From Paenibacillus profundus (GTDB lineage: Bacteria; Bacillota; Bacilli; Paenibacillales; Paenibacillaceae), in contig NZ_JAJNBZ010000016.1 in the NCBI RefSeq assembly GCF_021369635.1, forward strand, positions 110-64,109: a DNA stretch of 64,000 bases. Reading direction: 5' to 3'. The position numbers and the translations under genes were made by a program. The notes under the pieces were generated by a model, which did not search any database, had not been told where the DNA came from, and was given only the letters and a program-made list of their open reading frames with translations. Of the stretch, positions 16,823-25,242 are shown piece by piece. Each line of letters begins with the position of its first letter. Positions within the stretch are counted from its first letter, which is position 1.

Positions 16823-16864
16823 GACACGTTCTTCCTAGAATATAGGAACACGCGTCTTTTTTTT
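16823..16864 (+). terminator. intrinsic terminator before the SEC-C gene
   Basis: Imperfect stem between 16823-16837 and 16843-16856 (GAC...TTCCTA / TAGGAA...GTC) followed by eight T. Confidence 0.65.
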
Positions 16865-16896
16865 ATAATATCGAAACTGTACATTGGAGGGATGGT

Positions 16897-18174
16897 ATGA
16901 AAAAACTGGGCAGAAACGATAGCTGCCACTGTGGAAGCGGGAAGAAATACAAGCATTGCTGCTTAGAGAATGACAAGCAGTCCAACGTTGTTCCGATTGT
17001 GAAATCGGAAACGGACAATCTGCAATCGGGCGGTGGGGCAACGAAGCGCAACTCCAACCCAGAACAGGATTTGTTTGTATTCATCGAGAGGTTGCCTTGG
17101 GAGAGCGAGCTCTATCGGATACTGGCCAAGGGCATAATCAAGCATTGGAGCGGACGCCTGCCCGAACAATATGTGGCATTCGGCATCATGCTCTGGCATT
17201 ACTATTCAAACGACCAAGAGCCGAATTTCCGCAAGATGGGCGTGTTCTGGGCGGCGTTGGAATACGTTGTGCGCGACCTGCATGAAGACTACGTCACACA
17301 GGCGGAAGTGGCTGAGCGGTATGAGGTGTCCGTCAGCTCGCTCGCAACCCGCGTTCAACAGCTGGACGAATATGCGATGGAATTGCTGGTAGGTCAACTT
17401 CAGGTAGATGACGACGAAGACGACGATGACTTTGATGAATTACTAGACGAGGATGCCGCAGAACGGGAACGCTCCTTCGATGCGATCGTGAACGATATGC
17501 TCGGAACTTCATCTGTGACAGAACAAGCCACTCCTGATTATTATAACGAGTTGGCTGTGACCAAAGCGAAGACGCTCGAGGAAGCACGTGATTATTATCG
17601 ACAAGGCATTGAGGCGGGAACAAATGATTTGGGACCGGCGTACTTCCGTAAATATAAAGGATATTTCTGGGGCTTGGACGAAACGAGACCGTTCATGCGG
17701 AGCAAATCCGGATATGCGGAGGCAAGCTATCTTCTCGGGGACTTCGCGGAAGCCGAGTCGCATTTCGCCGACATGCTGGCGCTCAATCCTAACGACAACC
17801 AGGGCGTGCGATATTTGTATGTCAATTGTCTTATTCTTCTTGACAAATTCAAAGAGTTGGCGGACCTTCTCGATCAGCATGAGGATGACGAAGGAGCGCA
17901 TGTAAGCTATCCCCGTTTTTTGCTGGCTTATTATACGAAGCAACCCGAGCCAGTGCTGCGCGAACGGTGGAAGGAAGCGCGGGCAAGCAATCCTTATGTG
18001 CCTGCATACATTCTCGGCCGCAAGCGGCTTGGAGAGGAATTGCCTGACTTTTACGGGTTCGGTGACGAAAATGAGGCTATAAGCTACATCTATTATGCTC
18101 TGCCTATATGGCAACGGGACAAGCCATTAATAAGCTGGGTCAAGAAACAAGCGACGGCGAAATCGAAACGATAG
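16897..18174 (+). CDS. SEC-C zinc-binding domain protein with TPR-like C-terminal half
   Basis: The 425-residue protein starts with a SEC-C zinc finger, C10-x-C12...C21-C22 in NDSCHCGSGKKYKHCCLEN, the metal-binding motif also found at the end of SecA. Residues about 50-160 form a helical region. A very acidic stretch (about 165-190, many Asp/Glu) follows, and then helical repeats resembling TPR units (about 215-400, e.g. ASYLLGDFAEAESHFADMLALNPND). That combination suggests a scaffold or regulatory protein interacting with other proteins. No catalytic motif is visible and the precise role is unknown. RBS GGAGGGA precedes the ATG at 16897. It stands alone downstream of the terminator at 16823-16864. 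Confidence 0.8.
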   Translation: MKKLGRNDSCHCGSGKKYKHCCLENDKQSNVVPIVKSETDNLQSGGGATKRNSNPEQDLFVFIERLPWESELYRILAKGIIKHWSGRLPEQYVAFGIMLWHYYSNDQEPNFRKMGVFWAALEYVVRDLHEDYVTQAEVAERYEVSVSSLATRVQQLDEYAMELLVGQLQVDDDEDDDDFDELLDEDAAERERSFDAIVNDMLGTSSVTEQATPDYYNELAVTKAKTLEEARDYYRQGIEAGTNDLGPAYFRKYKGYFWGLDETRPFMRSKSGYAEASYLLGDFAEAESHFADMLALNPNDNQGVRYLYVNCLILLDKFKELADLLDQHEDDEGAHVSYPRFLLAYYTKQPEPVLRERWKEARASNPYVPAYILGRKRLGEELPDFYGFGDENEAISYIYYALPIWQRDKPLISWVKKQATAKSKR

Positions 18175-18319
18175 CGTACCGACAGTATATAACGTATCTA
18201 TATATGTGAAAGGTTGTCCCTATACAACAGTTCTTACAAGAATGTATTCAGCAAAACTGAAAGGAAGAGTTAAAAGATGCTGATAGGTGCTACTCTTTCT
18301 AAAAGGGAGATTCAAACTC

Positions 18320-18483
18320 TATGCTGAGCTACAATTTTCAGACGAGGGGAAAGTTACTTTCACGGAAGAAGAGTGCACCGGATCAGCTATGATCCGAACG
18401 AGTGGCGTTACGAGGCGGTTGTGCAAGGAAGCCGTGTTGTCAACACGGCTTCCCGTACTATCGAGCTTTTACAATTGATTTGA
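18320..18483 (+). pseudogene. frameshifted short coding remnant
   Basis: One frame reads AELQFSDEGKVTFTEEE and a second frame, shifted at about 18370, continues as RVHRISYDPNEWRYEAVVQG to a TGA at 18481-18483. Together they look like the end of one protein broken by an indel. I do not recognise the family. The interval 18175-18561 otherwise contains only the hairpin at 18427-18453. Confidence 0.25.
18427..18453 (+). repeat. perfect 12-bp hairpin
   Basis: GGAAGCCGTGTT, loop GTC, AACACGGCTTCC. There is no T tract immediately after, so it is either a weak terminator or a structural element. It lies between convergent genes. Confidence 0.7.
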
Positions 18484-18561
18484 AGTATCACAGGTATGAT
18501 GCATGACTTGTATTTCATCGTCTTTCGGATTCCAGAAAGGGCAGATGCTTAAGCCGTCACT

Positions 18562-20022
18562 CTACTGCATCCAATGCAGTTGCTCCCATCGCTGAGCTCC
18601 TGCGTGTGGCTGCGGCGTACCCGGTGTGCTTCTGCCTTCCTTAATATATCGGGTCAGAAGCTCCTTCAGATTCTGGACGACTTCGGGATGCTGTTCAACC
18701 AGGTTCTGCCGCTCGCGGATGTCCTCACTCAACCGATACAGCTGGAACGGTGGCGCGCCCGCAGGTTCCGTCCCCGGCATCGGATCGCTCCATCCGCCTG
18801 AGCCGGGGCATAGCTCCAGCTTCCACTCGCCCTTGCGTATCGAGAAGGAGCCGTCGATGGAGTGATGCACGATGGCCTCCCGCAGCGGCTGTTCACCGGC
18901 TTCGCCCAGCCATAGAGGAAGCTGGCTTACACTATCTTCGCCTGCATTATCAGGGAGAGGCAAGCCCGCGATATCAGCTGCCGTCGCCATGAAATCCACT
19001 AAGCACACCGGCTCCCCGATCATCGTGCCTGCAGCAATCTGTTCGGGCCATCTGACCAATAGTGGAATACGGTGCCCTCCCTCATAAATATCTGCCTTAT
19101 GCCCTCTGAAGACATAGCTGGGATTGTGGCCGACTTGCGCCAGTTCCTCATAATCGGCGCTCGGCGAGCAGCCGTTATCACTGGTGAACACCAGCACGGT
19201 GTTGTCCGCAAGTCCGCTGCTTTCCAGCTTGCTCATAATGAGACCGACGACATCATCGCACATGAGAACAAAGTCTCCATACAGGTTCGTTCCCGATTTC
19301 CCCTTGAATTCGGGAGTCGGGAGTATCGGCGTATGCGGGGCAGGCAGCGGGTAATAAATGAAGAACGGATCGGAACTGGAACTGGCACCGAATTGTTCAA
19401 TCCGATCTAGCACCTTCTGCGTCAACCGCGGCAGCACCTCTTCGTGCCGGAAATCCGGAGCTGTCGGGCCCTCGCGCCAAAAACCTTTCTTATCGTCGTT
19501 ACGCGTCACCCGGTCGGGCATCTGGGTCACCTTGTTGTTCTCGATATAGACATATGGCGGCATATCAAGCGATGCGCTGATGCCGTAGAATTCATCGAAA
19601 CCGCAATCGACAGGGCCGTTTTGTATCGGTTTGGAGAAATCGACCTCCGCAGGACCATCCCCGCTTTTGTGCCAATCCAAGCCGAGATGCCATTTGCCGA
19701 AGCAAGCCGTATAGTAACCAGCCTGCTTGAGAAGAGAAGCAACCGTCATCCGCCCTTCTTCGATAATGCTGCGCGAATACCCGCCCAAGACGCCTTCCTT
19801 CAGTGCTGATCTCCAATTGTATCTTCCCGTCAAAATGCTGTACCTCGAGGGAGTGCACACGGCAGAGGAGGAGTGCGCATCGGTGAAGATAATCCCTTCT
19901 TTTCCGAGAAGGTCCAGGTTGGGCGTATTGATTTTGGAGTGTTCGTTCAAACAGGAGATATCACCGTAGCCCATATCATCAGCTAAAATGTAAATCACAT
20001 TCGGTTGTCTCTTCGTCATCAA
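18562..20022 (-). CDS. sulfatase, cysteine type
   Basis: The 486-residue protein is a type I sulfatase: YILADDMGYGD at the N-terminus supplies metal-binding Asp residues, and C56 in VCTPSRYSILTGRY is the cysteine converted to formylglycine in the CxPSR signature. GKWHLG and the later FTSDNG segment complete the active site. There is no signal peptide, so it appears cytoplasmic and would act on imported sulfated sugars. No sulfatase-maturing enzyme is encoded in the window. It lies 12 bases downstream of an IclR regulator gene on the same strand and near a DUF4091 protein gene, which together suggest a carbohydrate-degradation locus. Confidence 0.93.
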   Translation of the reverse strand: MMTKRQPNVIYILADDMGYGDISCLNEHSKINTPNLDLLGKEGIIFTDAHSSSAVCTPSRYSILTGRYNWRSALKEGVLGGYSRSIIEEGRMTVASLLKQAGYYTACFGKWHLGLDWHKSGDGPAEVDFSKPIQNGPVDCGFDEFYGISASLDMPPYVYIENNKVTQMPDRVTRNDDKKGFWREGPTAPDFRHEEVLPRLTQKVLDRIEQFGASSSSDPFFIYYPLPAPHTPILPTPEFKGKSGTNLYGDFVLMCDDVVGLIMSKLESSGLADNTVLVFTSDNGCSPSADYEELAQVGHNPSYVFRGHKADIYEGGHRIPLLVRWPEQIAAGTMIGEPVCLVDFMATAADIAGLPLPDNAGEDSVSQLPLWLGEAGEQPLREAIVHHSIDGSFSIRKGEWKLELCPGSGGWSDPMPGTEPAGAPPFQLYRLSEDIRERQNLVEQHPEVVQNLKELLTRYIKEGRSTPGTPQPHAGAQRWEQLHWMQ

Positions 20023-20034
20023 TCGTTCGCTCCC

Positions 20035-20793
20035 TCAATGTGATATTGTGGAATCACTCAGCAGCCGTTCCACACGTACCGCCTCTTCTTGTAAAATCCG
20101 GTAGATGCGTGCAATGAATTGTTCTTCAAAGGATACGCCCGGCATGCCTATCGCAATGGAGGCGACGATACGCGAATGGGCGCGGATCGGAACGGCGATT
20201 CGGCGTATGTTCTGCAAAATAAGCCCTTTATCATCGGATAGGCCATTTTCCGAAGCCTCTTCAATGAATCGTTGGACAGAAGCCTTGTCGGGACAGCAGT
20301 TGGCGAGGCCGGCCAGATTCGCGTAATCGATGTAAAAGCGTCTTTTCTCGGCACTTGCGAGGGCAAGCAGCAAAAACCCCCAAGGGTGCAGCATGTAATC
20401 CGTTCGTACTTCGCCTATCTGCTGCATGACTACGCCTTCGGGATGAACGACTTTATCCCGGCACATCATCCGGCCGTCCCGGAAGTCGATCCAGAGTGAA
20501 GTGCTTCCAGTCTCTCTGCAAATGTAATCTAGAATAGGGCCGGTCATGTCGCTGACATCATGTAGGGAATCGGCATGCTTCATCATTCCTAACAGCTTGG
20601 CGCCCAGCACATACTGCTGGTTCTCGTTCTTGTCCACATATTGTTGTTCCAGCAGCACCTGCAAATAACGGTTAAGGCTGGCTGCATTCAATTCTAAGAC
20701 AGCCTTCAATTGGTTGAAGCCGATACCTGCTTCAGATTCGGATACTAACTCGATGATGCGGAGTCCGCTGCTTAATCCGGGTGCGGAAGCCAT
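20035..20793 (-). CDS. IclR family transcriptional regulator
   Basis: The 252-residue protein has an N-terminal winged helix-turn-helix (about residues 10-65; GLRIIELVSESEAGIGFNQL, with the recognition region near NAASLNRYLQVLLEQQYV) and a C-terminal effector-binding domain (about 75-245). The latter contains the family-typical stretch ILQNIRRIAVPIRAHSRIVASIAIGMPG. IclR proteins bind small sugar acids or aromatic compounds and control adjacent catabolic genes. It is the first gene of a likely two-gene operon with the sulfatase, 12 bases apart, so the sulfatase is the obvious target. An RBS (AAGAGGTG) precedes the ATG. AT-rich direct repeats lie upstream. Confidence 0.9.
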   Translation of the reverse strand: MASAPGLSSGLRIIELVSESEAGIGFNQLKAVLELNAASLNRYLQVLLEQQYVDKNENQQYVLGAKLLGMMKHADSLHDVSDMTGPILDYICRETGSTSLWIDFRDGRMMCRDKVVHPEGVVMQQIGEVRTDYMLHPWGFLLLALASAEKRRFYIDYANLAGLANCCPDKASVQRFIEEASENGLSDDKGLILQNIRRIAVPIRAHSRIVASIAIGMPGVSFEEQFIARIYRILQEEAVRVERLLSDSTISH

Positions 20794-20823
20794 AAATTCA
20801 CCTCTTTTTTCGAACGAAAGTAT

Positions 20824-20856
20824 TATATATATTACTTAATGGTTTCATATATATTA
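20824..20856 (-). promoter_or_regulatory. direct AT repeats upstream of the IclR gene
   Basis: ATATATATTA occurs at 20825-20834 and again at 20847-20856, 22 bp apart (two helical turns), just upstream of the regulator start codon. They could be an autoregulatory operator or an UP-like element. The rest of 20857-21082 shows nothing recognisable. Confidence 0.35.
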
Positions 20857-21082
20857 TTTTAATCGTTAGATACCAAAATGACAATGCGCAGTATGTATTA
20901 CTCTCTTCGTGGTGCCGAACTTGCTTGTCCATAGTTAGGCTCGAAGTAAGCCCAAGCGTCATCCCGATAAGTGCGAATACGAACGGTGACAGCGTCGCTT
21001 TCAGATGAATAAATGCAGGCCGGAGCCGCCAAAGCAGAAACGCTGCTAGGAGGGACCGGCCTTTAATATCATATCGTGACGA

Positions 21083-22756
21083 TTACGTGCCTAGAGAACT
21101 CGTGCCGCATACCGCTTCCCGAATCCGCTCATTCACCAGCGCACGCTTGTTCAGCAGCCACTCCGCACTGTGCGGGTAAGAGCGGAACGTGAGAGCTTCT
21201 TCCATATCATCCTCAATGAGAGCGATAACAGCTTCGTGCCCGATGTACGACTCCAACAGCTGCAGTGCGCGCAAATCCTGCAGCGCTTCCAGCAGCACGT
21301 CTAGGCGGATGGATTCGAGCGGGCCTTCCTCTCCCGGATAGACGAGAAACGCATCTCCTGACGGAAATGCATATAATGCATCGGTCGTACGGAACGGGTC
21401 AATCCGTTTGCGCGAATATTGCGAATAGTAGAAGTTATATCCCCAATGCAGGAAGCCGTTGACCTGAAACTTATACAGCTGCCATCCTAAGATGCGGTTG
21501 CGGGCCGAAGGCATGCAGAAGAAGCGGTTCGACACTTCGCGGTATTGCGAACAGCAGTAATACGTCCAGAGCGGCTTCACGCCATGCTCGATGAACGGCT
21601 CGACATGATTGTTCGCCGGGACGGGAACCTGCACAAGACCGCTCCGATAGAAATCATAGTCGGACAGCGCATCCATAACTGGGAACTTTGCGAGAAGATC
21701 AGACACCGCTTCGACGGCTTGGCGATAGGATTCCATCTGTTCGAGCCGCGGTTCGTCCGAGATGTGGAAATGCGAGCGGTCCGCGATTCGATGCGCCTTC
21801 AGCCATGTAACCAACTCGGTTAGGAATTGGCGGAGGAATGCGCGGTATTCTGGACCGGCGGCATCCGTTTCCCATCCGAAAATGCGCTGCTCTTCTCCGT
21901 CTACGGAAGCGATAATCTTCGGAGCATGCTTTGCGCCCCACTGGGAGAACAGATGGGACATCTCGAAGTATTCCACTCCTTCGTCGAGGCACATCCGCAC
22001 CCAACGGTCGAGACGCTCGAAGCCGAATGAGTAGCGCTCGCCTTCCTTCGTCACATCGACCAGCTGAACGGTCGGGCGTTCACCGCCAACCTCCGTGTCT
22101 AACGGCGGGGTGAACAATGGCGTGAGAATCATGTTGATTCCATGCTGAACGGCTGTGCGCACGAACTTCCGAATCAGGTCCCAATGAGCTTCGCTGAATA
22201 TGTCAACACCATAATAAGTGGCGATTCCGTCGCAATGAAACCACTCCGTATGCATAAGCTGCTGCTTGGGCAGCGCGGTGGGGATGACGACAAGCGTAAA
22301 CGTTTCTTCTCCCAACAGCTCGCCGCTTTCGCTAGCAATGCTCACCGTTATCGGATGCTCTCCTTCCGTCCAGCGCACATCTACCTCAAGGGAGATCCAT
22401 AATGAGCGCCATTGTCCCGGGCAGATAACGATACCGTCCTGCTCGTGGATCGGCGTCAGCAGATCGGGATACAATCCAGGCGCAGACCTTACGAGGTTGT
22501 TGTCATGATGCGCATAGATCGGAAGTTCGGACGGAACCAATTCGACCTTCTGTACGGAGATAGCCTCCGCCACACCGCCTTGCACCTTTACAACGGCATG
22601 CTTCATGAGTTCATAACCATGATAGGCTAGCTGAAAATGAAACGATTCTCCCTGCAACGCGCTTGCGGTGCTGAAGGCTGGAGCTTGCAGCGGCTCGTCT
22701 GCAAACACCTTAATTAAGGAGCTTATGATGCGAGTGTCCAACGCATTGTTCGTCAT
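21083..22756 (-). CDS. DUF4091 glycoside-hydrolase-like protein
   Basis: The 557-residue protein resembles the DUF4091 family: an N-terminal beta-sandwich region (about residues 20-165), then a probable TIM-barrel with WFHCDGIATYYGV, MILTPLFTPP, the FHISDEP motif (about residue 330; its Asp/Glu are candidate catalytic residues), and a C-terminal WGYNFYYSQYS segment followed by PSGDAFLVYPG. Such proteins occur in polysaccharide-use loci and are thought to be glycosidases, though few are characterised. The ATG at 22756 is selected for the AAAGGTGG upstream; an ATG at 22792 adds 12 residues. It has no signal peptide and so is predicted cytoplasmic. The neighbouring sulfatase and IclR genes support a shared catabolic role. 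Confidence 0.8.
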   Translation of the reverse strand: MTNNALDTRIISSLIKVFADEPLQAPAFSTASALQGESFHFQLAYHGYELMKHAVVKVQGGVAEAISVQKVELVPSELPIYAHHDNNLVRSAPGLYPDLLTPIHEQDGIVICPGQWRSLWISLEVDVRWTEGEHPITVSIASESGELLGEETFTLVVIPTALPKQQLMHTEWFHCDGIATYYGVDIFSEAHWDLIRKFVRTAVQHGINMILTPLFTPPLDTEVGGERPTVQLVDVTKEGERYSFGFERLDRWVRMCLDEGVEYFEMSHLFSQWGAKHAPKIIASVDGEEQRIFGWETDAAGPEYRAFLRQFLTELVTWLKAHRIADRSHFHISDEPRLEQMESYRQAVEAVSDLLAKFPVMDALSDYDFYRSGLVQVPVPANNHVEPFIEHGVKPLWTYYCCSQYREVSNRFFCMPSARNRILGWQLYKFQVNGFLHWGYNFYYSQYSRKRIDPFRTTDALYAFPSGDAFLVYPGEEGPLESIRLDVLLEALQDLRALQLLESYIGHEAVIALIEDDMEEALTFRSYPHSAEWLLNKRALVNERIREAVCGTSSLGT

Positions 22757-23007
22757 AATCCATTCCACCTTTCCGATTATAAATACTGCCACCTAATTCG
22801 AATGGGAGCGCTTTCTACATCTTCAACATGGATGTTGATTTTCCTGTGAATGAGAGGAAAAAAGATGTCTTTGCTATTGATGCCTTTCACCATGTACGCA
22901 CAGGATGTGACGGTCAAAAAGTTGTGAGTTTCTGTTATGGCTGCACCCGTTTCTCTCCTATATAATCCATATGAATCATCGCGTTCCACGGATGCATTGA
23001 ATATTAA

Positions 23008-23048
23008 TAGTGCGTGTTCGAAAAAAGGGACTTTTTGAACAACCTCTA
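23008..23048 (+). repeat. dispersed hairpin repeat, short copy A
   Basis: TAGTGCGTGTTCG, an A-rich centre, and CTTTTTGAACAACCTCTA. The arms GTTCGAAAAA/CTTTTTGAAC form a hairpin. It ends 35 bases before the ATG of the aldo/keto reductase at 23084. The rest of the gap 22757-23083 holds no gene I can support. Confidence 0.8.
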
Positions 23049-23083
23049 ATAATGAAATGAAGTGACAGGAGGATGAGTAAAAG

Positions 23084-24040
23084 ATGAAGTACCGTCGACT
23101 TGGAACATGCGGATTGAAGGTGAGTGAGATTAGCCTTGGCAGCTGGCTCACCTATGGAGAATCAATCGGCCAGTCTCAATCGGAAGCCATTATCGATAAA
23201 GCTTATGAGCTGGGCATTAATTTTTTTGATACTGCGAACGTGTACCATGAGGGCGCGGCTGAGGAGATCGTTGGTAAAGCTTTGGCCAAATACGAGCGTT
23301 CATCCTACGTGCTGGCGACGAAGGTGTATTTCCCGATGGGAGAAGGGCCGAATGATGGCGGTCTGTCGCGGAAGCATATTATCGAGCAATGCGAGGCCAG
23401 CTTGAAGCGGCTCGGTACAGATTACATTGACCTATATCAATGCCATCGCTACGATTCCGAAGCTCCGATCGAAGAGACGCTGCGCGCGCTCGACGATCTT
23501 GTCACGCAAGGGAAGGTGCTGTACGTCGGGGTCAGCTCGTGGGAGGCGCATCACATTGCGGATGCCGTTCATACGGCCAGACAATTCAACTTAGACCGCA
23601 TCGTATCCAACCAACCGCATTACAATATGCTGGATCGTGCCATTGAAAAGGATGTGCTTCCACTATGTGAACAGGAAGGCATCGGTCAAGTTGTCTACTG
23701 TCCGCTTGCACAGGGAGTATTGACGGGCAAATACAAGCCAGGAGCTCCGGTACCCGAAGGCACGCGGGCATCTGATGCAAGCACGAACATGTTCATGGAC
23801 CGTTTCATGCAGGAGCATTATTTACGCAGGGTTGAGCGTCTGCGCCTAATTGCGGACCGGAATGGAATTTCCATGGTGCAGCTCGCACTCGCTTGGATAC
23901 TACGCTATGACATCGTATCCAGTTGTATCATCGGGGCTTCCCGTCCTGAGCAGGTAGTAGAGAACAGCAAGGCGTCTGGAGTTAAGCTGTCGGAAGAAGA
24001 TTTGAAGGAGATCGACGTTATTTTAAAAGAAGAGGCCTAA
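23084..24040 (+). CDS. aldo/keto reductase, potassium-channel beta-subunit-like class
   Basis: This 318-residue protein belongs to the larger AKR class (YajO/YhdN/Kv-beta-like): MKYRRLGTCGLKVSEISLGSW at the N-terminus, catalytic Asp and Tyr in FFDTANVYHEG (about residues 51-57), Lys in ATKVYF (about 82), and a His in LYQCHRYD (about 118-121). The C-terminal NADPH-binding motif GASRPEQVVEN is present. Enzymes of this class reduce sugar-derived or other aldehydes, and some act on sugar C-ring carbonyls. Being close to sulfatase, IclR and DUF4091 genes, it may share a sugar pathway, but it is divergently transcribed. RBS AGGAGG is 13 bases before the ATG. Confidence 0.9.
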   Translation: MKYRRLGTCGLKVSEISLGSWLTYGESIGQSQSEAIIDKAYELGINFFDTANVYHEGAAEEIVGKALAKYERSSYVLATKVYFPMGEGPNDGGLSRKHIIEQCEASLKRLGTDYIDLYQCHRYDSEAPIEETLRALDDLVTQGKVLYVGVSSWEAHHIADAVHTARQFNLDRIVSNQPHYNMLDRAIEKDVLPLCEQEGIGQVVYCPLAQGVLTGKYKPGAPVPEGTRASDASTNMFMDRFMQEHYLRRVERLRLIADRNGISMVQLALAWILRYDIVSSCIIGASRPEQVVENSKASGVKLSEEDLKEIDVILKEEA

Positions 24041-24074
24041 CAGACTTTAGACGATTCAGTGAGGAGGAAGCAAC

Positions 24075-24194
24075 ATGACTGCAATGGGCTCCAGCACGTG
24101 GAACGAAGCATGGACTTTGACATCCCCCGATCGCAAGCTGAACGTATGTATGATGCTCGACGCCGAAAGGCGTCTTTTTTTGATTGCACTTTAG
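24075..24194 (+). pseudogene. 39-codon ORF, possible truncated N-terminus of a glycosidase
   Basis: A very good RBS (GAGGAGGAAG, 24061-24070) precedes an ATG at 24075 and a 39-codon frame. The product contains WTLTSPDRKLNVCMMLDAE, which resembles the first strands of family-97-type glycosidases (S-P-D-G-K-x-x-V...LD). The frame ends at TAG 24192-24194, and a terminator hairpin is embedded in its last codons. The likeliest reading is the 5' stub of a deleted gene that followed the aldo/keto reductase in an operon. A genuine small protein is possible. Confidence 0.35.
24159..24181 (+). terminator. intrinsic terminator
   Basis: GACGCC-GAAA-GGCGTC followed by TTTTTTT: a stable tetraloop stem and U tract. 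It ends the aldo/keto reductase transcript. Confidence 0.85.
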
Positions 24195-24314
24195 CATGGA
24201 GTGACTGTTTTTTTGTTATTGAAGTCATAGCAATCCATTTCTCAATCCGTTACGGTACGTAGAGAGAAGCTTGCACACAGCTTGATAAACGGATAGGAGA
24301 GGAGAATTATATAT

Positions 24315-24683
24315 ATGCGTACCAGGCAGGACGGACCGAGAATCCGTAGAGAAAAGCTAACAGTTAGTGTGATGATCTCCGTTTATTGCCGAGCTCGGCA
24401 TAGCGATCGTCCAATGTCAGAGATAGATGTAGAAACAGAGAAGGTCACCCTATGCGATGAATGTAAAGAACTGTATTTATATGCACAAAAGAGACTATCC
24501 TTCTGTCGATTCGGAGAGGGCAAAACGACTTGCGGAAAATGTCATGTACATTGCTATAAGCCGGAGATGCGCGCCCGGATTCGAGTAGTGATGCGATATG
24601 CCGGACCTCGAATGATGTGGAAGCACCCGCTGTTAGCGATAAGACATGCTATTGATGGAATGCGTCCTGCCCAAGAAAAATAG
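24315..24683 (+). CDS. YgbA-like nitrous-oxide-stimulated promoter family protein
   Basis: The 122-residue Cys-rich protein matches the YgbA_NO family: KLTVSVMISVYCRARH, then CDECKELYLYAQKRL, FCRFGEGKTTCGKCHVHCYKPEMR and the highly conserved ending VMRYAGPRMMWKHPLLAIRHAIDG. Seven Cys, grouped as CxxC plus CxxCxxxC, suggest a metal or iron-sulfur site. In enterobacteria the homologue is induced by nitric oxide through NsrR and helps recovery from nitrosative stress; transfer of that role here is inference. The start at 24315 is supported by an AGGAGAGGAG ribosome site. It is monocistronic, about 120 bases after the stub ORF. Confidence 0.88.
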   Translation: MRTRQDGPRIRREKLTVSVMISVYCRARHSDRPMSEIDVETEKVTLCDECKELYLYAQKRLSFCRFGEGKTTCGKCHVHCYKPEMRARIRVVMRYAGPRMMWKHPLLAIRHAIDGMRPAQEK

Positions 24684-24833
24684 AAGCGCAACCACTCTCT
24701 ACGATGAAGATGTTCCACTATAATATGGACAATTCGAATATTCCTTGTGGAAAAACGCAGCACATTCAGATAAGATAGAATCGTAAAATATAGTTAAAAA
24801 TTGCCGAAATTCGTTCTTAGAGGAGCTGACAAC

Positions 24834-25202
24834 ATGTTGCGACGATATACGATGATAGGAAGCTTAAATGCGTTGTTGTCCGTTGCGCTGGGGGCATTTG
24901 GCGCGCACATTATGAAGGGGTATTTGACCGCAGAGCGGATGGCTACTTATGAAACAGCAGTGCAGTACCATATTGCCCACGCCTTAGGTCTTATTCTTAT
25001 CGCAATATTGGCGGACAAGCTTGCAGATCGACAGAAAGTGTTATGGGCGGCTAGACTCATTTGGATAGGGATTATTATTTTTTCCGGCAGCTTGTATTTG
25101 CTCTGCTTTACGGGAGTTGGCATGTTAGGAGCTATCACGCCGATCGGAGGAGTTGCGCTCATTGCGGGTTGGTTCATGCTAGCTTTAGCGGCACGTCGTT
25201 AA
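24834..25202 (+). CDS. DUF423 family membrane protein
   Basis: The 122-residue protein has four hydrophobic segments (about residues 8-30, 48-65, 72-93 and 97-118) and the DUF423 landmarks LSVALGAFGAHIMK, YETAVQYHIAHALGL and a Gly-rich last helix. Members (YwdK of B. subtilis, YgdD of E. coli) are small integral membrane proteins without an assigned biochemical role. The ATG at 24834 follows AGGAG by 8 bases; the longer frame from 24801 is not family-like. It lies 40 bases before the GGDEF/EAL gene and may be co-transcribed with it. Confidence 0.9.
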   Translation: MLRRYTMIGSLNALLSVALGAFGAHIMKGYLTAERMATYETAVQYHIAHALGLILIAILADKLADRQKVLWAARLIWIGIIIFSGSLYLLCFTGVGMLGAITPIGGVALIAGWFMLALAARR

Positions 25203-25242
25203 GACTGTGTCGAGATCGACTTCAAGGCCGGAAGGAAGAGAT

